Shown: positions 1 to 10,565 of the stretch, one piece after another
Layout of the letters: each line of letters starts with the position of its first letter
Numbering within the stretch: position 1 is the stretch's first letter
Source of the DNA: Cliona cf. orientalis
Taxonomy: Eukaryota > Porifera > Demospongiae > Clionaida > Clionaidae
Assembly: GCA_963930775.1 (NCBI GenBank)
Contig: OZ005697.1
Location: 6,780,292 to 6,844,291, forward strand
Direction: 5' to 3'
DNA length: 64,000 nt
The notes under the pieces: model-generated
Databases searched by the model: none
The model's input: only the letters and a program-made list of their open reading frames with translations
What the model was told of the DNA's origin: nothing
Position numbers and translations under genes: made by a program

Positions 1-670
1 GTACCATGCAAGCATCTGTTTCAAGTGTAGAAACGCACTTATTATGCCAGCTGCCAGCTGTGAGGACAAGGCAAGTAGGATAGCTATGTTACTGTAACAG
101 TAGTATATTATAAGCCTGCATATATTTCTACTCTGTACCTTACCTTAGCATGCAAGGATGCCATGACAATTAGAAATACATTGCCATTAACTATAATATA
201 ATCATATTTTTTACAAGGGTTAAAATTGTATAAAGGAGTTCCGTGAGTCTATTTAGAGCATGATGTAGTTAGGTGTGTAGCATATTATTATAATGCAGTG
301 ACTATTGTAGCTTATAACTTTCATGACATTGTTCAAATTATGGACAACAATAGGTGATAAGTGTGAAACAGTAACCTTGAGTGTGTGAAGGTCAATAACT
401 GTCAGCCGTATTATTATCATTAAATTTTCAATAAGTCAATGCCTCGTGATCAATGTAAACATACATTTATCACTTAATCTGGATAAAATTATAATGCTTG
501 ATCTACATGAAGTGTAATAATAGATAGTCAAATCCATCTGGCACAAAAGATAATACAATAACAAATTTAACTTGGCCTGTATACAGGCTCAATGGATGCA
601 TGAATACGTGTTGCATATTATGTAGTTTCACTCTAAAATGGAAATGCATAGTATACTAGTAGCTAACAAT
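1..670. other. intergenic, downstream of the first membrane gene
   Basis: No gene is seen. The first 40 bases resemble a short, internally deleted piece of the Cys-rich multipass family (the stretch matching about 14676-14710), so the cluster may extend left of the window. Bases about 280-420 weakly resemble 3400-3560, which fits an old duplication of the 3' flank of the neighbouring gene. Confidence 0.4.
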
Positions 671-2455
671 TTAGGATCCATTTTTGTTCATTAGCAATGT
701 CTTCACTCTTGTTAAGAATCTCCCACTCCATTTCCTTTTCAAGTACATCCATTGCAGTGTTATAAAGACTAGGTAGATAATTGGAATAAAGCAAGAAAAC
801 AATGCCAACATGAAGAAGAGATAAAGATATTGTTGTCCCTTCAGAACAATAATGTTGAATCCAAGAACTGACAAGTAGTGAAGCACTAGAAGAATCAGAA
901 AAGTAATGTCGATGGTTGTATAGTGTGAGACTGAAGATTTATGTGGTTGAAAGTTGACTAGGAAAAGAAGTATGATCAAAAACAATAGCAGAGCATAAAC
1001 AAAGAACATTACATTGAATGTTAATATAAATATTATGCAGATACCTAGCCTTAAGACAAGACCATAAGCCGAAAACCATCGTAAGTCAAATGTACCTGGT
1101 TCAGTTCCATCCTTATAGCAACCCTGGAAGGAGTCAACAAAGGCGTGAAGAAAATGCCACTGAATTTGATAGTAGGAGAGACATTTCTGAAAGCACTGAT
1201 ATGGATAAAGGATCAATATTAGTGTTGGAATCATTATAAATACTATAGCCAAGGTTGCAGCAAGTAAGGCATATGGAATGTGAGATCCATGAAAGAACTC
1301 TACACTCGCATCGTAATAGATTCTGAAGTGGATTGTGTTGTCTGGTAGTTCATGCACAGCTGTAAATACCAGCAAGTCAGCTGAAACACTTAAGATTTTG
1401 ACGTAAGATAGCAGAAAAAATGTTGAAAAGGAATCAATTACAGAAGTTCGAATGTCCCAATTTTCACGAAATAGGTGAAATACTGAATGAAATGGTTTCC
1501 AAATGACAATTATACACCATATATTTCGACCGTATAGCTCAATAAGACAGTATGATACAATGATTAAGAACAAAGGATACAAGGCGACACAAGCTTCCAA
1601 TGCAAATGCTGTAAGTGTATCTACATTTAGGCAAGTGTCAGGAAGAATAGAACGAAAAGGTTCAAGATTCCATAAACTAAAGAAGGAATCCAATGCTTTA
1701 GCGGCATGTAAAAGCCATGGAATATCTTCAGAAATAATAAGCACGATCCGAACATATGCTGGTGTAGACAACACTTGACTAAATAGAACAAAGCCGTGCA
1801 ATCTTGACGAGGTAACATTGACATTGAAGAATATGAGGACAAAGTATAGTAAGGTGAGAGGGGCAAATCCAAATAGAACAAACTTCCACCAATTTTTATG
1901 ACTATCAGGACACTCCACACAACTGAGATTATAGGTTAGAACAAATGGACTGAGTCCTGGTTTACATTTGCCACATGATATTCCTGTCCTGTTGTAACGT
2001 CCACACATATACTCATTCACATCATTTTGATCAGAGATGATGTGGTATGTGTTTTCATGTTTGCCTTTAATTGTATGCCTTCCACAGTTGTAAAAGCAGT
2101 AGCCAGCATAGTTTGTACCGTCGACCTCAGTGATACAGTAGCTATCAACAACAGCTAAGATCATTTTTGTTTTGTCACATACGATAGCATGTTGGAGTGT
2201 TGGTCCACACTGACACTCGGTGCCGTTGTGGCAGACGAACCATGGTGGACAATCTGAAGAACTAGAGCAAGTTTGAGGCTTTTCCAATAGTTGGCTACCA
2301 TGGCCTCTGTGGTTTCTTGGAGATTCAAACTTCGACAGTTGCGGAGTTTTTAGTCTCAGTTTATCATACGCTAAAAAGTCAGCCTCTTGTCCGTAACTTT
2401 CAAAAGATGCTATCAGAATCATAGTGATCAGTATTATCTTTAGCGATGGTAACAT
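671..2455 (-). CDS. Cys-rich ectodomain multipass membrane protein (family member A)
   Basis: Intact single-exon gene of 594 residues starting at an ATG. It has an N-terminal signal peptide (residues 1-22), then a Cys-rich extracellular part (about 60-185) with a C-x2-C knot inside NRTGISCGKCKPG and a following CVEC. About nine hydrophobic spans fill residues 190-580, and the tail is short and basic. It is the most divergent of the four family members here, the others lying at 13770-15569, 17808-19576 and 20932-22716. The same Cys motif and membrane module recur at the C-terminus of the beta-helix protein at 38513-42610. I know of no assigned function. The span number and topology do not fit a GPCR. 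A surface receptor, channel or carrier is possible, but this is inference only. Confidence 0.88.
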   Translation of the reverse strand: MLPSLKIILITMILIASFESYGQEADFLAYDKLRLKTPQLSKFESPRNHRGHGSQLLEKPQTCSSSSDCPPWFVCHNGTECQCGPTLQHAIVCDKTKMILAVVDSYCITEVDGTNYAGYCFYNCGRHTIKGKHENTYHIISDQNDVNEYMCGRYNRTGISCGKCKPGLSPFVLTYNLSCVECPDSHKNWWKFVLFGFAPLTLLYFVLIFFNVNVTSSRLHGFVLFSQVLSTPAYVRIVLIISEDIPWLLHAAKALDSFFSLWNLEPFRSILPDTCLNVDTLTAFALEACVALYPLFLIIVSYCLIELYGRNIWCIIVIWKPFHSVFHLFRENWDIRTSVIDSFSTFFLLSYVKILSVSADLLVFTAVHELPDNTIHFRIYYDASVEFFHGSHIPYALLAATLAIVFIMIPTLILILYPYQCFQKCLSYYQIQWHFLHAFVDSFQGCYKDGTEPGTFDLRWFSAYGLVLRLGICIIFILTFNVMFFVYALLLFLIILLFLVNFQPHKSSVSHYTTIDITFLILLVLHYLSVLGFNIIVLKGQQYLYLFFMLALFSCFIPIIYLVFITLQWMYLKRKWSGRFLTRVKTLLMNKNGS

Positions 2456-3624
2456 CTTGTGCCACTGTGAACTTAGCTATCTAAACCGCTCTTCTATGTA
2501 TTCAAAGATAACTGCTCCAGTTTAAATGTGCATGTTTACTTTGTGTTGTATTTCTTCCTTTCAAACATCTCCCATCTGAAAACACCTAACATAAGCCAAG
2601 TTTGTGTATATAGCCACAATAATATTATTTAAAACCTTTCTTGTCCTTCCAAGTATATTATTGTTATGCTAAGTTCATATAGTAGGTTAATGGTAGTGGA
2701 TTTAATTGCATGGCAGAACTATATGTGAAAAGCTCTTAATACATCACCATTAGGAATGTTATACCGGGTATTGGCAGTCACTGGAATGCTCGATATTCAA
2801 ATTTAATGATACAGTCAGGCCCGTAGGCAGGGGGGGGTGCAGGGGGGTGCATGTGCACCCCCTTTTTTCAGCCTAATAATTGCATGTCATTCACAGTTCT
2901 TAATTGCATGCATGAGCAATAGACTGAGGCTGCATGCTATCCTCTCTATCAGCTTGACAAAACCACACTTAGTGCAGCTAATTAACATCACACCTCAATC
3001 AATAAGCAGTTTCAACCGAACATGCATAATTTATTATAGTAGTCACTTCTGTGATTGTCATGTGACTGAGCAGCTATGAGTTAATATCCCAACCCTTGTT
3101 GTGAGTACATTATAGTAATTAAACCCATACACATGTGCACCCCCTTTTAAAAAGTCTGGCTACGGGCCTGACAGTAGCTAATAGAGCTTCTTTTCAAGAA
3201 GACTAGCTATTGTTTGTACATCTAGAAAATGCTGTTGAAATCTCGATCATATAATACTATAATTATAGGTTTGATCCCAGTAATGATTTATGTAACGCTA
3301 CAAGTGTTTGAATAAACATATAGTCATGTGCACTGAAATGTGAAATACGAATATGGCAGTACATAAAAGCATAACTATTATTATTATAAGAGGTGCACGA
3401 TTCAATGAATCATATATAAGGATATGTTACATGATGCAGTATTATAATATGTCTTACAACTTTCATAAATATCACTGACAGTTTTTAATTTGCGCGAAAG
3501 TAAGCTGAATATTGATACCAAGACTAAAAGTAGCTGTACGAGTGTATGAAGGTCTCTAACAGTCACTCAGCATTATGTTTTCTCATTACACGTAATGAGA
3601 TTTTAATCCTCCATAAATACATCG
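2456..3624. other. intergenic with one MITE
   Basis: Upstream region of gene A. Apart from the inverted-repeat element at 2815-3171 there is no supported gene. The 80-codon frame at 2837-3079 lies inside the MITE and is not a gene. Confidence 0.5.
2815..3171. mobile_element. hAT-like MITE
   Basis: The ends are inverted copies: TCAGGCCCGTAG at the left and CTACGGGCCTGA at the right, each next to a short CAG. A G-rich/C-rich pair (TGCACCCCC and its surroundings) sits just inside both ends. There is no coding capacity. The end sequence resembles non-autonomous hAT elements; the assignment is by resemblance only and no clean 8-bp target duplication is seen. Confidence 0.6.
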
Positions 3625-3835
3625 CACTCCATTTTCTTCTTATCAATGAGTAGCTAGATCCAGTGTAAGATAAATACTGCAATGAAGAATATTAAAATGA
3701 AGCATGAAATAATAGCGAAAATGTAGGAAATAGTGAGATAAATTTACCCGTTGAATCAGTATATGCAATATTGTTACCAGAAACAATTGGCAATGCATAT
3801 GAAAAAGGAGAGAGCAAGATCAAGAATGATACCAT
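3625..3835 (-). pseudogene. relic of the Cys-rich multipass family (C-terminal fragment)
   Basis: This stretch aligns base by base with gene D at about 20950-21160. It keeps the features of the last two membrane spans (the TAGATCCAGTGTAAGA-like start, CTGCAATG, GTTGAATCAGT and GAGAGCAAGATCAAGAATGA), but with many substitutions and indels and no open frame. Only the last membrane segments are left. It shows that the cluster once held another copy between genes A and B. Confidence 0.65.
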
Positions 3836-4290
3836 GCACGCTGAGTAGATTAAGCAAATATCAAAGAAGCAATGTAGCTACCTATTTACACAGCATATTG
3901 GGGGCAGTTTATTTTGCAGCAAAGGTATATAGACTCTTCTTTTCAGACTGTAGCTAAAAACTAAGTAGCTACTCTATAATGCCCATTCATGAGTTAAAAT
4001 AATATTGAAGTGTAAGAGTATTAATATGAGGTTAGACGGTGGTTAGCTGTGGTGGCTGTGATAAATACTTGCCATGGGGGTGAAAGGGACTCAGTAGTGG
4101 GTGTAGCTAGGCAGACTTTGTAAGACATGTGGAGTTCCACATACTGATGTCAGAAGTAAAATCATCGCATTTTCAGTCAATTTTATGTCTCTTATATGAG
4201 GTTAACTAGGATATTTGGTTTGGTATTAAATTTTATTCCAGAATAGCTAGTTCAAAAGTAAGCATTCACCCTTCATTTCCTTAATGTATA
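3836..4290. other. intergenic between relic and LTR element
   Basis: No gene or repeat recognised. The last four bases (TATA, 4287-4290) are the left target-site copy of the LTR retrotransposon. Confidence 0.4.
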
Positions 4291-4540
4291 TGTAGCACTA
4301 GTACTCAAGCACGTGATAGTGAAGTCAACATTAGATAGCTTAGGTTCAAGATACAATTCTGAAGTGCACGGAAATCAGTGAGGTTTTTATAGAGAGTGAA
4401 ACAGAGTGTAAGGGCTATCTAGTCAGGGCTATAAGACATGAACACAAAGCAATCAAATATGATACAGTCGAAAACATCTATTGTTTGTAACGATATTCGT
4501 TAAGCTGAATAGTCTGTGTTGTCTAGATGTGTCTGTTACA
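4291..4540 (-). repeat. 3' LTR of the gypsy element
   Basis: 250 bp. Read on the minus strand it starts TGTAACAGACAC and ends GTGCTACA (TG...CA borders). It differs from the partner LTR by three substitutions and one single-base indel. Confidence 0.93.
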
Positions 4541-4559
4541 TCACTCCCCCTCCTCCAAA
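4541..4559 (-). other. polypurine tract of the LTR element
   Basis: Directly inside the 3' LTR the minus strand reads TTTGGAGGAGGGGGAGTGA. It is almost entirely purine, as expected for the plus-strand primer of an LTR element. Confidence 0.75.
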
Positions 4560-4755
4560 AGGCATGTCCACATGCTTTAATGGGGTATTGGATTGCCATA
4601 TCTTTCAGGAGGTTTACGATTTCGGGTTGAATGTCGTAGCGGATGGCTTATTTCGGTGGGCAGGGCATGTTGCTGGGAATCACTCGTGGTCGTACTGTCT
4701 GCAGGACTCTGGTCACAGCTTGAGAAATTTTCTTGCATGTAAACGACATTGTAGT

Positions 4756-5925
4756 CTATCTCTTCATCGTATTCCTCTGTCTGCTCTCCCTCCTCTGGTT
4801 CTGAACTTGCTTCGGTAGGCCCTTTTCTAAGCTCTGCTTAGTACCAATATAAGGCTTTAGTCCATCATAGTGAACCACTATACGTCTGTGGGGTGGCTCC
4901 ATTTTCTTTATCCTGTATACCACATCACTGATGATTTTGACAACGATGTAAGGGCCTTGCCAGGGGCGGAAAAATTTCTTTAATCGTCCTCTCGGTACTG
5001 CTGGAGAGTGTAGCCACACCTTATCTCCCACTGCATAGGGTGCGCCTTCAACTTTGCGATCATAGATCTGCTTTTGTCTGCGATGTTGTGTAGTCAGGTG
5101 TTGTCTCACTCTTTGGTATGCATTTTCCAGCATTTTTCTGAGATTTTCCACATACTGAGTACAACTGCTTGGAGGTGGAGCAGGGTGACCAAACATCACG
5201 TCAACCGGGAGGCGTACTTCACGCCCAAACATCAGCTTGAAGGGCGTCTCTTTGGTTGTCTCATGAACACTGGAGCGGTATGCCAGCATGAGACATGGTA
5301 GCTTTGTGTCCCAGTCTTTTTAATCATCCTCGATTGCTGTGTTGAGCATAGAGAGCAGAGTGCGGTTGAATCTTTCAACCATTCCGTCAGATTACGGATG
5401 GTAAGGTGTTGTTCTAGTCTTGGTAACTCCCAGCAATTGACAGACCTCCTTCATTAGAGCAGACTCGAAGTTTCTTCCCTGATCGGTGTGCAAAATCTCG
5501 GGGGCACCCAAACGAGCCACAAACTCATTGACAAAAACTCTTGCCACAGTGCTGGCTTCCATGTTGGGTATGGGGTATGCTTCTGTCCATTTTGTGAAGT
5601 AATCCCCAATCACCAGAATGAATTTGTTATTTTGGTGTATCACTGGCAATGGCCCTAGGATATCCATTGCAACTCTCTGCAGTGGATTACCAGTGATGTC
5701 GATTTGTTGAGGGACATGGCGGTGCTTTGGTGGAGGTTTCCTTGAAGCACATATCTCACATCTTCTGCACCATTCCTCTACGTCGTTACGCTGGCCTATC
5801 CAGTAAAATCTTTTCCGGGCCTTGTCCAGTGTTTTCGCCACTCCAAGGTGTCACCCAGTAGGAGCATTGTGGATCTCTATCAAAATCACATCAACTTGAC
5901 TCCTTGGCACTATATACAAGTTGGA
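4756..5925 (-). pseudogene. integrase domain of the gypsy pol, broken
   Basis: An integrase reading frame with the end of the zinc-binding region (CRRCEICASRK), the first catalytic Asp in MDILGPLP, the second in HTDQGRNFES, and the catalytic Glu region after a stop. A C-terminal part with GPYIVV resembles the GPY/F module. Three in-frame stops interrupt it: TGA at 5851-5853, TAA at 5392-5394 and TAA at 5320-5322. Upstream, near 5925, the frame also differs from that of RNase H. It therefore cannot make a full integrase. It follows RNase H in the usual Ty3/gypsy order. Confidence 0.88.
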
Positions 5926-7643
5926 GATGCCTATCTCTGCCACCTCCTTGAACATCTTCCCACTGACGATAAAGGATGCCATTATGAAGGGTCATCTGTT
6001 GTCGTTGTGCCCACAGGCTTTGAAGGCCATGATTTTTTCCCTTGGGGAAGTGCTTGGGTAGGGTCATATCTTCCAGCCACCCTATCATTTGAGCCAGGTC
6101 AGGATCTGACATCTGAAATGATTGAATTTCCTCATGTGTCCACTGGTAATCACAGCTGGTCACTGCTGGTGGGGAGATAGCAAGGCATTTCTTATTTTGA
6201 ATGGGAGTGGCTACCGCGGACGGAGTCCATCCGCATTGTTTACAAGGCAGTCTGGATAGGGAGTCTGCGTTTACATGTTGTTTCCCGGACCGATGCTGTA
6301 CAGTGAAATCATATTCTGCGAGGCTTTCTAGCCACCTTGCCACTTGACCCTCTGGCTCATGAAAACTGCACAGCCACTTCAAAGCATCGTGGTCAGTGCG
6401 AACAGTAAACTTCTTACCATAGAGGTATGGACGAAATTGACGGATGGCCCAGATAAGGGCTAGCATCTCCTTTCTAGTGGCACAGTATCTCCGTTCCACT
6501 TTTGATAGAGTTCTACTCGCATACGATATCACACACTCTTTCCCATCATGATTCTGGGACAGCACCGCTCCGAGGCCTTCTGAACTGGCATCACAGTCCA
6601 CTGTGAACTCAAGGTCAAATTGGGGAAATGCTAGTATTGGGGCAGTTGTTAGCTTCTCCTTGAGAACATTGAATGCTTGTTCACACTCCAGTGTCCATGA
6701 CCAGGCCTTTGCCTTTTCTGTAAGACGGTGAAGTGGGGCTGCAATCAAGGCAAAGTTTTTCACAAAGCGTCGGTAGTACGATGCCAGCCCTAGAAATTGT
6801 CGCAGCTCCTTGACATTGTTGGGGGATGGCCAATTGGTGACACTTTCAGTTTTCCCAGGGTAAGTTTGCACTCCCTGCCTAGAGACGATGTGGCCGAGGT
6901 AGTCCACACTTCTTCTGAAGAGATGACATTTGCTGGGCTTGACTTTGAGTCCAGCACTCCTTAGACGTTCAAATACCTCCAATAGTTGCTGAAAGTGCTC
7001 CTGAACCGTGCTGCTGAATATTATGATGTCATCTATATAAACCAGGCATGAGCTCCAGTGTAGTCCAGTTAGGACTAGCTCCATTAAACGTTGAAACGTG
7101 CTCGGGGCATTGCACAGCCCAAATGGCATTACACGGAATTGGAATAGGCCATAGGGTGTGGAGAAGGCAGTTTTTTCTCGGTCTGCCTCTGCCAGCTCGA
7201 CCTGCCAGTATCCACTTGCTAGGTCTAGTGTGGAAAACCAGCTCGCCCCTGAGAGTGCATCCAAAGTATCATCAATTCTTGGAAGGGGGTGTGCATCCTC
7301 CCTGGTGATGCTGTTCAGACGCCGGAAGTCGACGCAGAACCGGGTGGAGCCATCTTTTTTTTTTGACAAGGACAATTGGTGAAGACCACGGCCCATGAGC
7401 AGGCTCGATAATCTGTTGTTGCAACATCTTGTCCACCATTTCCTTGACCTCTTGGCGACGATTGAATGGCAATCGGCATGGTGCCTGCTTGATTGGGGGG
7501 CCCTCCGTGTTGATCACATGTTTTAGCTTATCTGTCCTGCCAATATCTGTATCTGAGGTGGATATAATGTCAATGTAGCTTGCCAGTAGTGCTCTTAGCT
7601 GCTCAGTTTCTTCCCCCATGAGATCTTCAACACCAGACATCAT
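5891..7643 (-). pseudogene. reverse transcriptase and RNase H of the gypsy pol, frameshifted
   Basis: Reverse transcriptase starts in one frame (7643-7272; [21 protein letters not shown]) and continues in another (7396-5891; [20 protein letters not shown], the catalytic YIDD in [12 protein letters not shown]). RNase H follows ([23 protein letters not shown]), then the start of the integrase linker. The frame change falls exactly on a homopolymer T/A run at about 7353-7362. The frame is lost again near 5925. Apart from these points the domain set is complete. Confidence 0.9.
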
Positions 7644-7660
7644 TTTAGCGATGGCAGCAT

Positions 7661-8026
7661 CTACTCTGCCGGTATGGATTCGGACATTGGAGGCCTTGAA
7701 CCAGGTGCATCCAAAGTGTGTACTGCAGTGATTTCCACTGGGTGGAAACTTCCTACTTTCTCCGACTGGTGCACTGTGATAGGGGTAGTAGTAGGGTTAA
7801 GCAATCTTGCAATGGTGCACCCATTCTTACTTGTCGAGATAGACCGGGCAACCAGTAAACTGTGTCGCTGAGAGAACTTTAGCTCTGGCTCCATTATCCC
7901 CATGAAGTCTTCAATGTTGCCGCCTCCCTCCTTTGACAGTTGCACTTGGACTTGGACTTCATGTTGCTCTGGTATCACAGCCGTTTCCATTATCCGAACG
8001 TGACAGGCAGAGAGAATTTCTGGCAT
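7661..8026 (-). pseudogene. pol linker between protease and reverse transcriptase
   Basis: An open frame of 121 codons that joins neither neighbour in frame. It carries no catalytic motif. Its position matches the linker seen between protease and RT in Ty3/gypsy polyproteins. The frame change on its upstream side falls on a run of 21 C at 8056-8076. Confidence 0.6.
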
Positions 8027-8031
8027 CCGAG

Positions 8032-8500
8032 TCAGAGATTGTAGCTAGACAGCTTCCCCCCCCCCCCCCCCCCCCCAGCCAATAAGTGGTGTCTTTGAAG
8101 ATCGATCACACAGCCATGATGCTTTAGAAAATCTGCCCCAAGTAAGCACTCCTGTGTTAGCTCTTGGACCACCAAGACATTCTTTTGGGTACACACACCT
8201 CCAACCTGTATGAGAACAGAGATCTGACCTAGCTGTTCCAAAGGCTTACCATCTGCCACCACAACTGGCTGCTCTGGTGGCTTCAGCTCGATCGGATGGC
8301 CCCCAGTGATACTCTCCCACAGATCTGCCCGCACAACTGTCACTGCTGATCCAGTATCCACTAGCATGGTGGTCACCTGGTCTTGGATCTTTCCCACCAC
8401 CATCACTGTTGAGTTGGTTTCCACGCTCCCCACAGATACAGGAGTAGAGGATGCAGGAGTAGAGGTCTCTAATTGCTTGGCTGACGGTTGACCTGCTCAG
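8032..8500 (-). pseudogene. retroviral-type aspartic protease of the gypsy element
   Basis: The active-site motif is LVDTGSAVTVV and the second conserved region is ECLLGADFLKHHG, as in pepsin-like proteases of Ty3/gypsy elements. The frame is open upstream to about 8500 and overlaps the end of gag in the -1 frame, so gag-pol expression by -1 frameshifting is possible (inference). The C-terminal end runs into the poly-C/G tract at 8056-8076, where the frame is lost. Confidence 0.85.
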
Positions 8501-9410
8501 GCTGCTGATCCCTTGGTTGGGGGCAATATCGCTGTATGTGTCCTCTCCCCCTGCAGTTCCAGCAAACAATGTTGGGATTTCGCCGAGGGACGAATCTCGG
8601 GGGTCTTTGTTCTCCTTTTTCTCCCCTCAACTGAGCCAACTCTTGTGTCAGTCTCTGTACTTCCTTTGTGAGTTCATCCACTCTCGGGTCCAGGGGGATC
8701 TCGGACCCCCTCTTCAACGCATTGGCTTGTGGGGTAAGCGTTTCTGACTCCCCAACAGCAGCCGCAACTGGAAGGGCGCCAGTGCTCGTCTTTACTCTCT
8801 GTAATCGCTTCTGAGCGGCTTCAATGGATTCCAACTTCCCAGCCTCTTCTAGAGCAGTTTCTAGGTTCGCAGACATTTCACACATAAGGCGGAGTTGGAT
8901 AGAAGGGGACAGAACGCCCTGAATGAACTGGTTGCGTACCAACTCCTGCCGTTGTGCATCCGTCCATCCTGGGAATGCTTTGCTCGCCAAAAAGCGCAGA
9001 GATCCAGCAAATTCTGCAAGGGACTTTCCAGATTCCTGCACTCTGCCTTGCAGCTTGAATTGCCATTCAAGTTCAGTACCGCATTGACCATACCGTAGTC
9101 GCAGACATTCCTTGACAGCTGCATACTCGGCGCTCCCGATGAGGCCCATCTGACTCACAGCCCGGAATGGCTCATCATCCAACAGTGGAAGGAGTTCCTT
9201 CACTCGCTCACCATCTGGAATCTTAGCTTCTCCAGTGTATAGTTCAAATCTCATGAACCATAGATTGAAGTCACTCTTGGCAGTGAATCGACTAGGAGGT
9301 CGGAGGCTCATTCTCACAGGAACCGTAGTCGTCGCTGTGGCAGCAGTAACTGGGGCTGCAGCACCATCTTGAGCCCCACCAGTAGGCACTGTCTCATCTG
9401 TATCCGACAT
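8469..9410 (-). CDS. gag polyprotein of the gypsy element
   Basis: Intact frame of 313 residues starting at the ATG at 9408-9410, two bases from the primer-binding site. The N-terminal half resembles retrotransposon gag (FNLWFMRFELYTGEA, then WQFKLQGRVQESGKSLAEF). A coiled region precedes a single CCHC zinc knuckle near the C-terminus (CWNCRGRGHIQRYC). It would package element RNA if expressed. It ends in frame at 8469 with the protease frame overlapping it. Confidence 0.88.
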   Translation of the reverse strand: MSDTDETVPTGGAQDGAAAPVTAATATTTVPVRMSLRPPSRFTAKSDFNLWFMRFELYTGEAKIPDGERVKELLPLLDDEPFRAVSQMGLIGSAEYAAVKECLRLRYGQCGTELEWQFKLQGRVQESGKSLAEFAGSLRFLASKAFPGWTDAQRQELVRNQFIQGVLSPSIQLRLMCEMSANLETALEEAGKLESIEAAQKRLQRVKTSTGALPVAAAVGESETLTPQANALKRGSEIPLDPRVDELTKEVQRLTQELAQLRGEKGEQRPPRFVPRRNPNIVCWNCRGRGHIQRYCPQPRDQQPEQVNRQPSN

Positions 9411-9411
9411 G

Positions 9412-9429
9412 ATCCCACTCCTGACACCA
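9412..9429 (-). other. primer-binding site, tRNA-Leu type
   Basis: On the minus strand, one base from the 5' LTR, the sequence is TGGTGTCAGGAGTGGGAT. It is complementary to the 3' end of a eukaryotic tRNA-Leu (acceptor stem ending ...CCTGACA plus CCA). This fixes the orientation of the element. Confidence 0.85.
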
Positions 9430-9430
9430 C

Positions 9431-9679
9431 TGTAGCACTAGTACTCAAGCACGTGATAGTGAAGTCAACATTAGATAGCTTAGGTTCAAGATACAATTCT
9501 GAAGTGCACAGAAATCAGTGAGGTTTTTATAGAGAGTGAAACAGAGTGTAAGGGCTAGCTAGTCAGGGCTATAAGACATGAACACAAAGCAATCAAATAT
9601 GATACAGTCGAAAACATCTATTGTTTGTAAGGATATTCGTTAAGCTGAATAGTCTGTTTGTCTAGATGTGTCTGTTACA
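9431..9679 (-). repeat. 5' LTR of the gypsy element
   Basis: 249 bp, near-identical to 4291-4540. It is followed by TATA (9680-9683), the second copy of the target duplication. Confidence 0.93.
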
Positions 9680-9683
9680 TATA

Positions 9684-10565
9684 CATACAATATAATAATT
9701 GCAGATATGGGAGTAAGCAAATTGAGATTTCGGTATCCCAAGAATTGTGAGAGAAAGAAGTATGCTGTTCATTCTCTATATACATATTTCGATATCTCTT
9801 AGCAGGCACGTAATGACTTATTGAGTATCGGTTCCTTTGTGCGTGATTATACCTCATGAGCTTGTGGTCTCTCTACTCATTGCCTCATCGTACCGAGAAT
9901 GCCCAGTACGTACACAACCTGTCGCATCTTCAGTCTAGACGGACGAGAGAGACAGGTAGTCTACCTGATGACTGGATTAATTTAACACAGTCTCATCCCT
10001 CCCCAGAAAAGATCATGTTTGCCAAGTTAAATCTAGCTATATTCCATTCTTGGTGCTCCAGCTTGCGTTATCACAATTGATAACAATTTTACCTGGACAT
10101 TGGCATGCTACGGTGTTCTAGTTAACAATTAATATAAGATAGCTAGAATGTAGCTAAAGTACTTGATTCCCTTCTGATACGCTTACATGTTTGCAAGATG
10201 TGAGTAGCTAGGGCCCTGCATATTGTCTCGACTGGGCAACTATGTGCAGGTAATGCTACAATGGAATTCTAAGTGGTTGTTGACATTAATAACGGAGGAG
10301 GTTTCAAGGATCGAGCAGGTACTAAAACTGTTATAATTAAGGCCCACTGCCCGCTTGCCTTAGCTACCACCACATCAAATCCTATTAGCTAGCTATTATT
10401 TTAGTACGGGAAAGCAAGTTACTTGTCAAGATTCAATGTCACTGCAACAACCAACAATCAGATCGAGTTCGCTCCTGTGAGTTCATTCTGCCATCAAGCA
10501 GCAAAAGGAAATGTTGTACAGCTTGCTCGTCATTTTGATCCAATCTGAGAATCCGTCAAAAACAT
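9684..10565. other. intergenic before the transposase relic
   Basis: No gene is supported. The DNA-binding THAP finger expected at the N-terminus of a P-type transposase was looked for here and not found in an open frame. Confidence 0.4.

Larger units (their letters stand above)
4291..9679 (-). mobile_element. defective Ty3/gypsy LTR retrotransposon
   Basis: A full-length element of about 5.4 kb on the minus strand. It is flanked by two near-identical LTRs and by a 4-bp TATA target duplication (4287-4290 and 9680-9683). In element order it carries gag with a CCHC knuckle, aspartic protease, reverse transcriptase with YIDD, RNase H and integrase, which is the Ty3/gypsy order. The primer-binding site fits tRNA-Leu. 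No envelope frame is seen. Several frame changes and three in-frame stops make it non-autonomous, although the LTRs differ at only 3 substitutions and one indel. Confidence 0.93.

Noticed and set aside
1503-1778. Plus-strand open frames opposite the membrane genes (also 14677-14868 and 21671-22027)
   Set aside because: They are shadows of the conserved minus-strand coding sequence. They recur only because the genes are paralogs.
4291-9679. Endogenous retrovirus
   Set aside because: No envelope frame lies between integrase and the 3' LTR. The polypurine tract follows closely after the integrase end.
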